In this document: one piece after another, positions 21,907 through 30,425 of the stretch | Position numbering within the stretch: position 1 is the first letter of the stretch | How the letters are laid out: each line of letters opens with the position of its first letter | Source of the DNA: Flavobacteriales bacterium | GTDB taxonomy: Bacteria; Bacteroidota; Bacteroidia; Flavobacteriales; UBA7430 | NCBI GenBank assembly: GCA_029247585.1 | Contig: JAQWKY010000042.1 | Location: 1-39,640, forward strand | Reading direction: 5' to 3' | DNA length: 39,640 nucleotides | Notes under the pieces: generated by a model | What the model was told of the DNA's origin: nothing | Databases searched by the model: none | The model's input: only the letters and a program-made list of their open reading frames with translations | Position numbers and translations under genes: made by a program

Positions 21907-23022
21907 ATGAAACAATTATTTTTAGCTTTAAGCCTCTTAACCATAGCATTAACAGCTTGCCATCCCAAGACCAAAAATGTCGAGGGCGACTTCTCCATTC
22001 AAGGGAATATTCAAGGGGCAGACACCCTCATATTTGAAAGGATTGAGGCTAAAGATTTACGCTTGATCGACACGCTATTTACTGATGATGGTGAGTTCTT
22101 AACAGCAGATACACTCAATGGCTCAGGATTTTTCCTCTTGCGAACACCTCAGGGTGAAGGAATCAATTTATTAGTTGAAAGAGGAGAAAGTATAACAATC
22201 GCCGGCAACAAATCAGATTGGAGTGAAAACTACGAGATAAAAGGATCAAAAGGCTCATCCCTGACCTCAGATCTTCAAAAAAAACTTATTGAATGTGAAG
22301 CTGCAATTGATTCTATTTATGAAGAAGCTAAATCGGCGCAAAAAGAAGAATTTGTAGAACTACAGAATCGTTTCAACAACGCTCTAAAAGAACATACTGA
22401 TTACTTAAAATCGGTTATCGATTCTAATCTGGAATCTAAAATCTCTGTTCTCGCTCTTTTCCAGACGCTAAAAGGAGAAAGCATACTCAACACTTATGAT
22501 GATTTTGACTACTTCAAAAAAGTTGAAAAACAATTTCAATTGAAATGGCCAGAGTCATCACATTCCCAACTACTCAGCGACATTATCAAAACGGCTTTTG
22601 CTCCTAACTTCACCATGAATGATATAAATGGGGACCCATTTTCTCTTAGTGAATTCGACGGCAAGGTTGTTCTTCTGGATTTTTGGGCTTCATGGTGTAG
22701 GCCTTGTAGGATAGCCAACCCAAAAGTTGTTGAATTGCACAACAAATACCACGCTCAAGGATTGGAAATTGTAGGCATTTCCCTTGATGGCACCAGCCGA
22801 CAAAAAAATCCAAAACAAGATTGGATGAATGCGGTAAAAGAAGATCAACTGCCATGGAAACATGTAAGCGACCTTAAAGGTTGGGAAACTGAAATTCGAA
22901 ATAGCTATGATTTTAGAAGTATTCCACACACCGTCTTAATAGACACGAATAAACGTATCTTAGGAGAAAATCTTAGTTTCGAGGTTTTAGATCTTAAAAT
23001 TGCTGAAAGATTGAACCCATAG
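21907..23022 (+). CDS. TlpA-family thiol:disulfide protein, lipoprotein with N-terminal DUF4369-like region
   Basis: Lipobox-type signal LTIALTAC; WASWCRPCRIANPKVVEL thioredoxin-like motif. Confidence 0.9.
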   Translation: MKQLFLALSLLTIALTACHPKTKNVEGDFSIQGNIQGADTLIFERIEAKDLRLIDTLFTDDGEFLTADTLNGSGFFLLRTPQGEGINLLVERGESITIAGNKSDWSENYEIKGSKGSSLTSDLQKKLIECEAAIDSIYEEAKSAQKEEFVELQNRFNNALKEHTDYLKSVIDSNLESKISVLALFQTLKGESILNTYDDFDYFKKVEKQFQLKWPESSHSQLLSDIIKTAFAPNFTMNDINGDPFSLSEFDGKVVLLDFWASWCRPCRIANPKVVELHNKYHAQGLEIVGISLDGTSRQKNPKQDWMNAVKEDQLPWKHVSDLKGWETEIRNSYDFRSIPHTVLIDTNKRILGENLSFEVLDLKIAERLNP

Positions 23023-23799
23023 ATGTCTACAAAAACAAAAATATATTTCGCCTCAGACTTTCATTTAGGCACTCCTAATCACTCCAAAAGTATTGAGAGA
23101 GAAAAAAAAATAGTTTCTTGGCTCAACAAGATCCAAGAAGATGCCGAAGCCATTTATTTAGTTGGAGATGTATTTGATGTATGGTATGAATGGAAACACG
23201 CCGTTCCAAAAGGGCATGTTCGTCTGCTCGGAAAACTTGCAGAGATATGTGACTCGGGTACTCCCGTACATTTCTTTACAGGGAATCATGACATGTGGAC
23301 TTTTGGTTACCTTGAAAAAGAAATTGGGCTCCAAATTCACAGACACCCCATTCAAGTGGAGCATCAAGGAAAAAAATTATACATAGGTCATGGGGATGGC
23401 TTAGGTCCTGGAGACAAGAATTATAAACTCCTTAAGAAAATATTTACAAATCGCCTATGTCAATGGCTGTTTTCAAGGCTTCATCCAAACACTTCTTTTT
23501 CGCTAGCTAATTACTTCTCAAGTACCAGCAGGATATCGAAGACGGATATGGATGAACAATTTAAAGGCGAAGATAAAGAGTGGCTCGTTCACTACTCAAA
23601 AGAAATACTTAATTCTGAGCATTTTGACTACTTCGTCTTTGGACACAGACACCTTCCTTTAGATATTGAATTGTCAAAAGAGAGTAGGTATATCAACCTA
23701 GGGGAATGGGTAAACTACAATGCCTATGCGGTATTAGAAAATGGTCTTCTGGATCTTAAATTCTACGATTCATCGTGGGCAAAAGCCATCAATAAATAA
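23023..23799 (+). CDS. lpxH: UDP-2,3-diacylglucosamine diphosphatase (LpxH-like metallophosphatase)
   Basis: 258 aa; FASDFHLG, LVGDVFDVWYEW, FFTGNHDMW, YIGHGDGLGPGD, FGHRHLPLD. Confidence 0.82.
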   Translation: MSTKTKIYFASDFHLGTPNHSKSIEREKKIVSWLNKIQEDAEAIYLVGDVFDVWYEWKHAVPKGHVRLLGKLAEICDSGTPVHFFTGNHDMWTFGYLEKEIGLQIHRHPIQVEHQGKKLYIGHGDGLGPGDKNYKLLKKIFTNRLCQWLFSRLHPNTSFSLANYFSSTSRISKTDMDEQFKGEDKEWLVHYSKEILNSEHFDYFVFGHRHLPLDIELSKESRYINLGEWVNYNAYAVLENGLLDLKFYDSSWAKAINK

Positions 23800-23842
23800 T
23801 TCATATTCTCCATTTCGCCTGCATATCAGGTAAAGCATTCAC

Positions 23843-24829
23843 TTAAACGTGAACTCTTTTTATCAAATCCGCCAATCGATTTGAATAGCCCATCTCATTA
23901 TCGTACCAAGAAACGATTTTAACCATTTTACCAAGCACAGAGGTTAACTGAGCATCAAATAGGCAAGATGCAGAACTACCCATAACATCAGCAGATACAA
24001 TAGGATCTTCCGTATAAGCAACAATTCCATGATGGGAAGTTCTAGAAGCTTCAAAAAAGATTCGATTAACCTCTTCAATAGTACAATCTTTTTTCACCGT
24101 AAATGTAATGTCAGTAAGCGAACCATTAGGAACGGGAACTCGCATACCACAACCTCCGATTTCCAAATGTGGGAATATCTTTGTAATGGCCTTTGCAGCA
24201 CCCGTTGTTGTAGGAATAATTGACAAGGCACCAGCTCTGGCTCTTCTTAAATCTTTGTGAGGCGTATCTTGTAAATTTTGATCTTTGGTATAAGAATGTA
24301 TGGTGGTAATATAGGACTGCTCAACTCCAAAGTGCTCATCGATGAGTTGAACCATAGGTGCTGCACAATTGGTTGTGCATGAAGCATTAGAAAACATTAC
24401 ATCATCTTCGTCTATTATATGGTCATTGACTCCTAAAACAACCATTTTAACATCCTCGCTTTGTGAAGAAGCAGAAAGAATAACCTTTTTAGCACCCGCT
24501 TCAATATGCTTTTGCAAATCCTTCTTTGTTAAAAACTTGCCTGTTGACTCAATGACAATATCGCAATCCTTCCAGGATAAATGACCTAATTCAGGCTCAT
24601 GAGTTAAACGAATAGGTGCATTATCTACTGTAATAGATTTGCCAGAAGATATAATATCGGCATCAAAAGTTCCATGGACGGAATCGTATTTTAAAAGATG
24701 AGCCAAAGATTTAGCATCAGCTACATCATTTATAGCGACAACCTCCATTCCCTCTCGCTGATGAATGACACGAAAAACAGTTCTACCTATTCTACCAAAA
24801 CCGTTAATACCAATTCGAATGTTCTTCAT
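23843..24829 (-). CDS. gap: Glyceraldehyde-3-phosphate dehydrogenase, type I
   Basis: 328 aa; INGFGRIGRTVFRV, SNASCTTNCAAPM, NLQDTPHKDLRRARAGALSIIPTTTGAAKA, SWYDNEMGYSNRL. Confidence 0.96.
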   Translation of the reverse strand: MKNIRIGINGFGRIGRTVFRVIHQREGMEVVAINDVADAKSLAHLLKYDSVHGTFDADIISSGKSITVDNAPIRLTHEPELGHLSWKDCDIVIESTGKFLTKKDLQKHIEAGAKKVILSASSQSEDVKMVVLGVNDHIIDEDDVMFSNASCTTNCAAPMVQLIDEHFGVEQSYITTIHSYTKDQNLQDTPHKDLRRARAGALSIIPTTTGAAKAITKIFPHLEIGGCGMRVPVPNGSLTDITFTVKKDCTIEEVNRIFFEASRTSHHGIVAYTEDPIVSADVMGSSASCLFDAQLTSVLGKMVKIVSWYDNEMGYSNRLADLIKRVHV

Positions 24830-24844
24830 AACTACAAGCTAAAA

Positions 24845-24864
24845 AAAGAGGCTCTTGCCTCTTT
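24845..24864 (-). terminator. Terminator-like hairpin between lipA and gap
   Basis: AAAGAGGC-TCTT-GCCTCTTT perfect 8-bp stem followed by a T-run on the minus strand; only about 15 nt from the gap start codon. Confidence 0.7.
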
Positions 24865-24865
24865 C

Positions 24866-25741
24866 TTACTTTAAATGTTTTTCTGCCTTGTAAGAAGACC
24901 TAACCAAAGGGCCACTTTCTACATACTGAATACCTAACTCTAAACCTATTTCTTTATACTTTGCAAACTGCTCAGGGCTCACAAATTCTTTTACCGGAAG
25001 ATGTTTAGGTGTAGGCTGAAGGTACTGGCCAAGTGTCAACACATCTAAGCCAACAGCAACCAAATCTTTCATGGCTTCAACAACCTCTTCTTCTGTCTCA
25101 CCCAAACCCAGCATAATTCCTGTTTTAGTTCGCATCCCCCCTTGTTTGAGATACTTTAACACCTCTAAAGACCTTTCATAGCGAGCTTGTATCCGAACAG
25201 AACGAGTTAATCGCTTAACCGTTTCCATATTATGAGATACAACTTCTGGAGCAACATCTATGATGCGTTGAATTTGAGACTCATTCCCTTTAAAATCCGG
25301 AATCAGTGTTTCCATGGTTGTGCTTGGGCTTACTCTGCGAATTGCTTTGACTGTATCTGCCCAAATAATAGAGCCTCCATCTTTTAAATCATCTCGATCT
25401 ACAGAGGTGATAACAGCATGTTTCACCTCCATCAACTTCACAGAACGAGCAACTCTTTCAGGTTCAGACCAATCTACTGCAAGCGGTTTGCCGGTAGCTA
25501 CGGCGCAAAAACCACATGAACGTGTGCAGATGTTTCCCAAAATCATAAAAGTTGCTGTACCCGCGCCCCAACATTCGCCCATATTCGGGCAATTCCCACT
25601 TTCACAAATGGTATGAAGCTTATGATCTGAAACCAACTTACGGACTTTCTTGTAACTCTTCCCCGTAGGAAGTTTAACACGCAACCACTTGGGTTTACTC
25701 TGGTACTTTTCTTTTTTCTCTATCGTTGTCTCTGAAGCCAT
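24866..25741 (-). CDS. lipA: Lipoyl synthase
   Basis: 291 aa; [41 protein letters not shown]. Confidence 0.97.
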   Translation of the reverse strand: MASETTIEKKEKYQSKPKWLRVKLPTGKSYKKVRKLVSDHKLHTICESGNCPNMGECWGAGTATFMILGNICTRSCGFCAVATGKPLAVDWSEPERVARSVKLMEVKHAVITSVDRDDLKDGGSIIWADTVKAIRRVSPSTTMETLIPDFKGNESQIQRIIDVAPEVVSHNMETVKRLTRSVRIQARYERSLEVLKYLKQGGMRTKTGIMLGLGETEEEVVEAMKDLVAVGLDVLTLGQYLQPTPKHLPVKEFVSPEQFAKYKEIGLELGIQYVESGPLVRSSYKAEKHLK

Positions 25742-25779
25742 TCTATAGAATTCATATTGGGAAACCCAAAATCTAACAC

Positions 25780-26100
25780 TTATATATTTGCCTTTAAATC
25801 ATCCAAATCAATTGCATTGTGAGAAGCATGATACGTACAAGTCCCATTTTGGATAAACATCAACTGAGGTGATTGATGATTTATATTAAAATCCGTTGCA
25901 AGTTGATTGGAAATGGATCTAAATTCTATCAGATCTAAATAAAAAGCTTGAACATCTTCTAAATCAAAATTTCTTTCAAAACGACTTTTGGCCATACTCG
26001 AAATGGAGCATCGTGTGCTGTGTTTAAATACTAAAAAAGGCTTTGATGCCTGTAAAGCACTAGTTATTTGAGAATAATCTTCGAGTGATGTCCAATTCAT
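25780..26100 (-). CDS. ytxJ: YtxJ-like bacillithiol system redox protein (monothiol thioredoxin-like)
   Basis: 106 aa; [19 protein letters not shown] and [33 protein letters not shown] match the YtxJ pattern. Confidence 0.8.
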   Translation of the reverse strand: MNWTSLEDYSQITSALQASKPFLVFKHSTRCSISSMAKSRFERNFDLEDVQAFYLDLIEFRSISNQLATDFNINHQSPQLMFIQNGTCTYHASHNAIDLDDLKANI

Positions 26101-26220
26101 TTAAGAATTCGTTTGAGGAGCTTCAATCTCCGCCACCCCAGGGCAACTAGCTGTAACACAGCAAGATTGAGCTGAAATAGCAACAACAAACAAAGCGATA
26201 ATAAATAAAATCTTTTTCAT
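26101..26220 (-). CDS. Small secreted/lipoprotein-like Cys-containing protein, 39 aa
   Basis: Translation MKKILFIIALFVVAISAQSCCVTASCPGVAEIEAPQTNS*; stop TAA abuts the ytxJ ATG; -7-like TATTTTTG at 26242-26249 upstream. Not in supplied ORF track (short). Confidence 0.65.
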   Translation of the reverse strand: MKKILFIIALFVVAISAQSCCVTASCPGVAEIEAPQTNS

Positions 26221-26357
26221 AGTATCAGTTTTATTAAGTTGCAAAAATACTAAAAATTAATCGAGGAAAAACATTGATAACAGCATGCTTAATGTTAAAC
26301 CTAAGTAATTGTAATGGAATTATAAAATTCATTAATTAAATCTCTTATTTTTGATTC

Positions 26358-27059
26358 ATGCTTGAAAACATTAATGATTCATGGAAACATTACTTAGGGC
26401 CTGAGTTTGAAAAAGACTATTTCAAAACGCTTTCTTCCTTTGTAGAAAAGGAACGAAAAACACAGACCATTTTTCCGCCTTCCGAATTAACTTTTGCAGC
26501 ACTTAATAAAACAAGTCCTGAGGAAGTAAAAGTGGTCATTCTGGGTCAGGACCCATACCACAATCACAATCAGGCAAACGGCTTGAGTTTTTCAGTAAGT
26601 AAAGGGGTTAAAATCCCGCCTTCACTAAAAAATATTTTCAAAGAGTTGAAAAGCGACATGGCTTGTGAAATCCCAACATCAGGCAATCTGGAATCATGGG
26701 CTAAACAAGGTGTTTTGCTTTTAAATGCCACATTGAGCGTAAGAGCACACGAACCGGGCTCACACCAAAAAAAAGGATGGGAAACGTTTACCGATAAGAT
26801 CATTACTCTGATCTCTGAAAAATGTGAACATATCGTCTTTATTCTTTGGGGGAATTTCGCACAACAAAAGGTTAAATTAATCGATGAAAAGAAACATTTC
26901 ATCATCAGATCAGTACATCCATCACCTTTTTCCGCCCGAAATGGATTCTTTGGCTCCAAACCTTTTTCTAAATGCAATGAATACTTAACTTCGGTGAGCA
27001 AAGAGAACATCGATTGGAATTTAGCTGATGATTGTCAGCAATTGTCAATATTAGATTAG
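26358..27059 (+). CDS. ung: Uracil-DNA glycosylase
   Basis: 233 aa; VVILGQDPYHNHNQANGLSFSV, LLLNATLSVRAHEPGSHQKKGWE, HPSPFSARNGFFGSKPFSKCNEYL. Confidence 0.97.
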   Translation: MLENINDSWKHYLGPEFEKDYFKTLSSFVEKERKTQTIFPPSELTFAALNKTSPEEVKVVILGQDPYHNHNQANGLSFSVSKGVKIPPSLKNIFKELKSDMACEIPTSGNLESWAKQGVLLLNATLSVRAHEPGSHQKKGWETFTDKIITLISEKCEHIVFILWGNFAQQKVKLIDEKKHFIIRSVHPSPFSARNGFFGSKPFSKCNEYLTSVSKENIDWNLADDCQQLSILD

Positions 27060-27080
27060 ATCTTCGCATAAAAGATAATT

Positions 27081-28403
27081 ATGGAAATACTCTACTTACT
27101 CATTGGATTGGCTGCCGGAATCAGTATTGGCGTTTTGTACAGCAAAAACAAAGCACCCAAAAACGGACTCCATACAGACCTGAACAACTATGTTTCAAAA
27201 GAACTTTACGCTACCGAGAAAGAGCGTTCTGAAAAAGTAGAAAAAGAAAACCGCGAAAAGGAAGAACTTATCGGGAATTTAAAAGCCGATGTTTCTTCAA
27301 GAAATACCCTCATAGACACGTTAAATACAAAACTCGATGAGGAAAGCAAACGTTTGATCGAGCAACAAAAGCAGTTGCAAACGCAATTCGAAAATATGGC
27401 GAATGAGATCTTAGAGAAGAAGTCAGAAAAGTTTGCCGAACAAAACCAAAAAAATATCGATCAAATTCTAAAACCACTGGGCGAAAAAATTAAGAGTTTC
27501 GAACAAAGTGTAGAAGATAAATACGTAAAGGATCAAAAAAATAAAGCCGGTCTTTCGGAACAAATTAAACTTCTTCAGGAAACAAATCAGAAAATAAGTC
27601 AGGATGCCAATAACCTGGCAAAGGCTCTTAAAGGTGACTCTAAGGTTCAAGGGGATTGGGGCGAATTACAGTTGGAAGTTTTACTTGAAAAATCCGGACT
27701 AAACAAGGGTATTCATTTCCGCACGCAAAACTCCCTAAAAGATGAGGAAGGTAATGACAAGCGCCCCGACTGCATCATCGATCTGCCCGATGACAAAAAC
27801 TTAATTATTGACTCCAAAGTGTCACTTACGGCCTACGAGCAGTATGTAAATGCTGAAGATGAACTCCAAAAACAAGTACTTTTAAAACAACACCTGGAGA
27901 GTATTAAAAAGCACATCAAAGATTTGGCAGGAAAAGACTACCCAAATCTTTACAGTATTAATGCGCCCGACTATGTTTTGATGTTCGTTCCTATTGAACC
28001 GGCCTTAACATTGGCGCTGCAAGAAGATGGAGAGATTTTTAATCTGGCACTAAATAAAAACATCATTTTAGTGAGTACCTCTACCTTAATGGCAACCATG
28101 CGAACCGTATCGTTTATCTGGCAACAGGAAAATCAAAAGAAAAATGTACTTGAAATTGCGCGTCAGTCAGGAGCATTGTACGAAAAATTTATTGGCTTTA
28201 CGAATGATCTGGAAGGTGTGGGTAAAGCAATTGACAGTGCACATAAAAAATATGAAGCCGCACAAAACAAACTAATAAGCGGAAGAGGAAACTTAGTAAC
28301 GAGCGTACAAAAGATTAAAAAACTGGGTGCTAAAACCAATAAAAGCATTTCTCAAGATCTACTCGACAAATCCGAGACAGAATACTTGCCTGAAGGCGAA
28401 TAA
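27081..28403 (+). CDS. rmuC: DNA recombination protein RmuC
   Basis: 440 aa; N-terminal TM, coiled coil, QGDWGELQLEVLLEKSGL, RPDCIIDLPDDKNLIIDSKVSLTAYEQY, MFVPIEPAL. Confidence 0.94.
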   Translation: MEILYLLIGLAAGISIGVLYSKNKAPKNGLHTDLNNYVSKELYATEKERSEKVEKENREKEELIGNLKADVSSRNTLIDTLNTKLDEESKRLIEQQKQLQTQFENMANEILEKKSEKFAEQNQKNIDQILKPLGEKIKSFEQSVEDKYVKDQKNKAGLSEQIKLLQETNQKISQDANNLAKALKGDSKVQGDWGELQLEVLLEKSGLNKGIHFRTQNSLKDEEGNDKRPDCIIDLPDDKNLIIDSKVSLTAYEQYVNAEDELQKQVLLKQHLESIKKHIKDLAGKDYPNLYSINAPDYVLMFVPIEPALTLALQEDGEIFNLALNKNIILVSTSTLMATMRTVSFIWQQENQKKNVLEIARQSGALYEKFIGFTNDLEGVGKAIDSAHKKYEAAQNKLISGRGNLVTSVQKIKKLGAKTNKSISQDLLDKSETEYLPEGE

Positions 28404-28406
28404 TCG

Positions 28407-28414
28407 TACTTTTG
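28407..28414 (+). promoter_or_regulatory. -7 box TACTTTTG of candidate promoter for the TrmH-family gene
   Basis: TTG (28386-28388)-N18-TACTTTTG, 6 nt before ATG 28421. Confidence 0.6.
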
Positions 28415-28420
28415 CCCCCT

Positions 28421-29179
28421 ATGAAGAAAGATCGTTTACAAAAGAGTTTAGAGATTTTCGGTTTACAAGCCGTTATGGACGCTGTCCATGAGGGAAAAGA
28501 ATTCGATAAAATCTTTATGGAGAAAGGCTTGAATACAGGTTTAGCTATGGACTTACGTGCCCTTTTAAAAGAGCACAATATTATGTTTAAAGCCGTTCCC
28601 ATTGAAAAACTAAATCGCCTTACACACAAAGACCACCAGGGGGTTTTTGCTTTTGTGTCGCCTGTAAACTTTTACAGTCTGGGTGATGTATTAATGCAGA
28701 CTTATGAAGATGGTAAATCACCGATCTTCCTGATGCTCGACCGGGTTACTGATGTACGTAACTTTGGTGCTATTGCTCGTACAGCGGAATCTTGTGGGGT
28801 AAACGCAATTATCTTACCTAAGGTTGGTGGTGCTCAGTTAAACTCTGACGCCATGAAGACTTCTACTGGCGCTTTGATGCACATCCCTATTTGTAGAGAA
28901 CAGAATCTTCACCACAGCTTGAAATATTTAAAAAAGAGCGGACTTAAAGTAATCGCTTGTACCGAAAAATCGGATACGAATCTTTACGATGTTCCTTTTA
29001 TTGACCCTGTGGTTATTGTTATGGGCTCTGAAGAAGACGGTATTTCTGAGGACATTCTGGAATTAGCAGACGCCAAAACACGTATTCCTATGTATGGAAA
29101 AACAGAATCGCTTAATGTATCGGTAGCTACAGCCGTTATTCTTTACGAGGCGATTCGCCAAAGGCAACTCGAAGATTAA
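28421..29179 (+). CDS. TrmH/SpoU-family RNA 2'-O-methyltransferase
   Basis: LDRVTDVRNFGAIARTAESCGVNAIILP, VIVMGSEEDGIS, TESLNVSVATAVILYEAIRQR. Track start TTG 28412 overlaps the -7 box; ATG 28421 preferred. Confidence 0.93.
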   Translation: MKKDRLQKSLEIFGLQAVMDAVHEGKEFDKIFMEKGLNTGLAMDLRALLKEHNIMFKAVPIEKLNRLTHKDHQGVFAFVSPVNFYSLGDVLMQTYEDGKSPIFLMLDRVTDVRNFGAIARTAESCGVNAIILPKVGGAQLNSDAMKTSTGALMHIPICREQNLHHSLKYLKKSGLKVIACTEKSDTNLYDVPFIDPVVIVMGSEEDGISEDILELADAKTRIPMYGKTESLNVSVATAVILYEAIRQRQLED

Positions 29180-30252
29180 TCCCAGGGATCTTCCTGATAG
29201 AAGTAATTCGGACTGTTGATGATGTCTTGCATTTCAGTATGAAATACTTTCGTCGTTGATCCAGAGGTGGGAGGTACAATCCATGACCAATCTGCAGTAA
29301 CATCTCTACCTTCTTTAGCTTCTTGACGCATAAATTGCATAAATTGTTTAGAAGCCGAATGATGGTCAATGATCTTAACACCGGCCTTACGGAAAGAATA
29401 CAATACGGCCTGATTCAATTCGACTAGGGCACGGTCTTTCCATAGTGCATTCTTATCACGAATATCTAAGCCCATTTTTTCTGCTACGATCGGAAGTAAG
29501 TTGTAACGATCTTCATCTGCCAGGTTTCGAGCACCAATTTCGGTTCCCATGTACCAACCATTAAAAGGAGCAGCCATAAACTCTATCCCTCCCACTTCTA
29601 GGGTCATATTAGAAATAATAGGCGTAGCATACCATTTTAGATTCAAATCACTAATGGCTTTGATATTCGGGTGTTCAATAGATACAAGTGTTATCAAATC
29701 TTTTGGAATTTCTTTCCAAACGGGAGTCTCTCCTTCTTTCTGAATAACTATTGGCAAAAGGTCGAAAGCTCCCATTTTCGGCTCCCAACCGAGCTTAACA
29801 CACTCCTTTGTAAGCATAAGATGCTTGGGATCTCCAACAACAGATCCATCCTCCTGTTCATAGGCCGCAAAACCTAAAAGTTGTGGATTCACAATTCGAA
29901 TACCTTTATGGGCATTAAACACGCTGATAGTAGATCGAATATTCCCTCCGTTATAAGCAAAATCAATGTGTTCAAATAGGGCAGCAAACAGAGTATCCAT
30001 AGAACCTAAAGAACGTTGATCTAAAACCTCCATAGATCGCCAAAAAAGCCTTCCAATACATTTGTTCGAATTACGCCAGGCAACCTTTGTTCCATAATCC
30101 AATTCGAAATCTAAGAGTTCGTAAGTCCCCTGTTCTTCAATCGAATTTTGAACCTTACACCATCTTTCTTCAAACAAATCTTCTTTGCTCAATTCCCGAT
30201 AGCATAGTTCTAAGTATGCTTTTGCTTTTTCTCTGAGGGATCGTTCTGTCAT
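29176..30252 (-). CDS. nos: Nitric oxide synthase oxygenase (bacterial NOS, no reductase domain)
   Basis: 358 aa; KVAWRNSNKCIGRLFWRS (haem-Cys motif), LKWYATPIISNMTLEVGGIEFMAAPFNGWYMGTEIGARNLADEDRYNLLP, LVELNQAVLYSFRKAGVKIIDHHSASKQF, DVTADWSWIVPPTSGSTTKVFH, NYFYQEDPW. Confidence 0.95.
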   Translation of the reverse strand: MTERSLREKAKAYLELCYRELSKEDLFEERWCKVQNSIEEQGTYELLDFELDYGTKVAWRNSNKCIGRLFWRSMEVLDQRSLGSMDTLFAALFEHIDFAYNGGNIRSTISVFNAHKGIRIVNPQLLGFAAYEQEDGSVVGDPKHLMLTKECVKLGWEPKMGAFDLLPIVIQKEGETPVWKEIPKDLITLVSIEHPNIKAISDLNLKWYATPIISNMTLEVGGIEFMAAPFNGWYMGTEIGARNLADEDRYNLLPIVAEKMGLDIRDKNALWKDRALVELNQAVLYSFRKAGVKIIDHHSASKQFMQFMRQEAKEGRDVTADWSWIVPPTSGSTTKVFHTEMQDIINSPNYFYQEDPWD

Positions 30253-30278
30253 GACGCCGCAAAAATAGGGATTTTAAG

Positions 30279-30355
30279 AGTTAAAAGTTGAAAGTTGAAA
30301 GTTAAAAATTAGAATTCAGGAGACAGAATTCAGGAGTCAGGAGTTAAAAAATGAA
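30279..30355. repeat. Heptamer-periodic spacer tract A
   Basis: In-register heptads AGTTAAA AGTTGAA AGTTGAA AGTTAAA AATTAGA ATTCAGG AGACAGA ATTCAGG AGTCAGG AGTTAAA AAATGAA. Confidence 0.8.
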
Positions 30356-30383
30356 TGGTCATCCTGTTCCAAAGCTTCGGTTG

Positions 30384-30425
30384 ACAACTCAAAACTTCAC
30401 TCATCACTAGTTACTAATCACTAAA
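30384..30425. repeat. Heptamer-periodic spacer tract B, running into the ubiD stop codon
   Basis: ACAACTC AAAACTT CACTCAT CACTAGT TACTAAT CACTAAA. Confidence 0.7.

Noticed and set aside
23800-23842. Terminator between lpxH and gap
   Set aside because: Only a 4-bp stem (CCTG...CAGG) and no T-run; not supportable.
26570-27010. Minus-strand 146-aa ORF inside ung
   Set aside because: Fully antisense to ung, no family signature; chance open frame.
28330-28629. Minus-strand 99-aa ORF at rmuC/TrmH-family junction
   Set aside because: Overlaps two recognised plus-strand genes and the promoter between them; no homology recognised.
30279-30425. CRISPR-like array interpretation of the repeats between nos and ubiD
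   Set aside because: Units are 7 bp, degenerate and without spacers; this is a heptamer tract, not a CRISPR.
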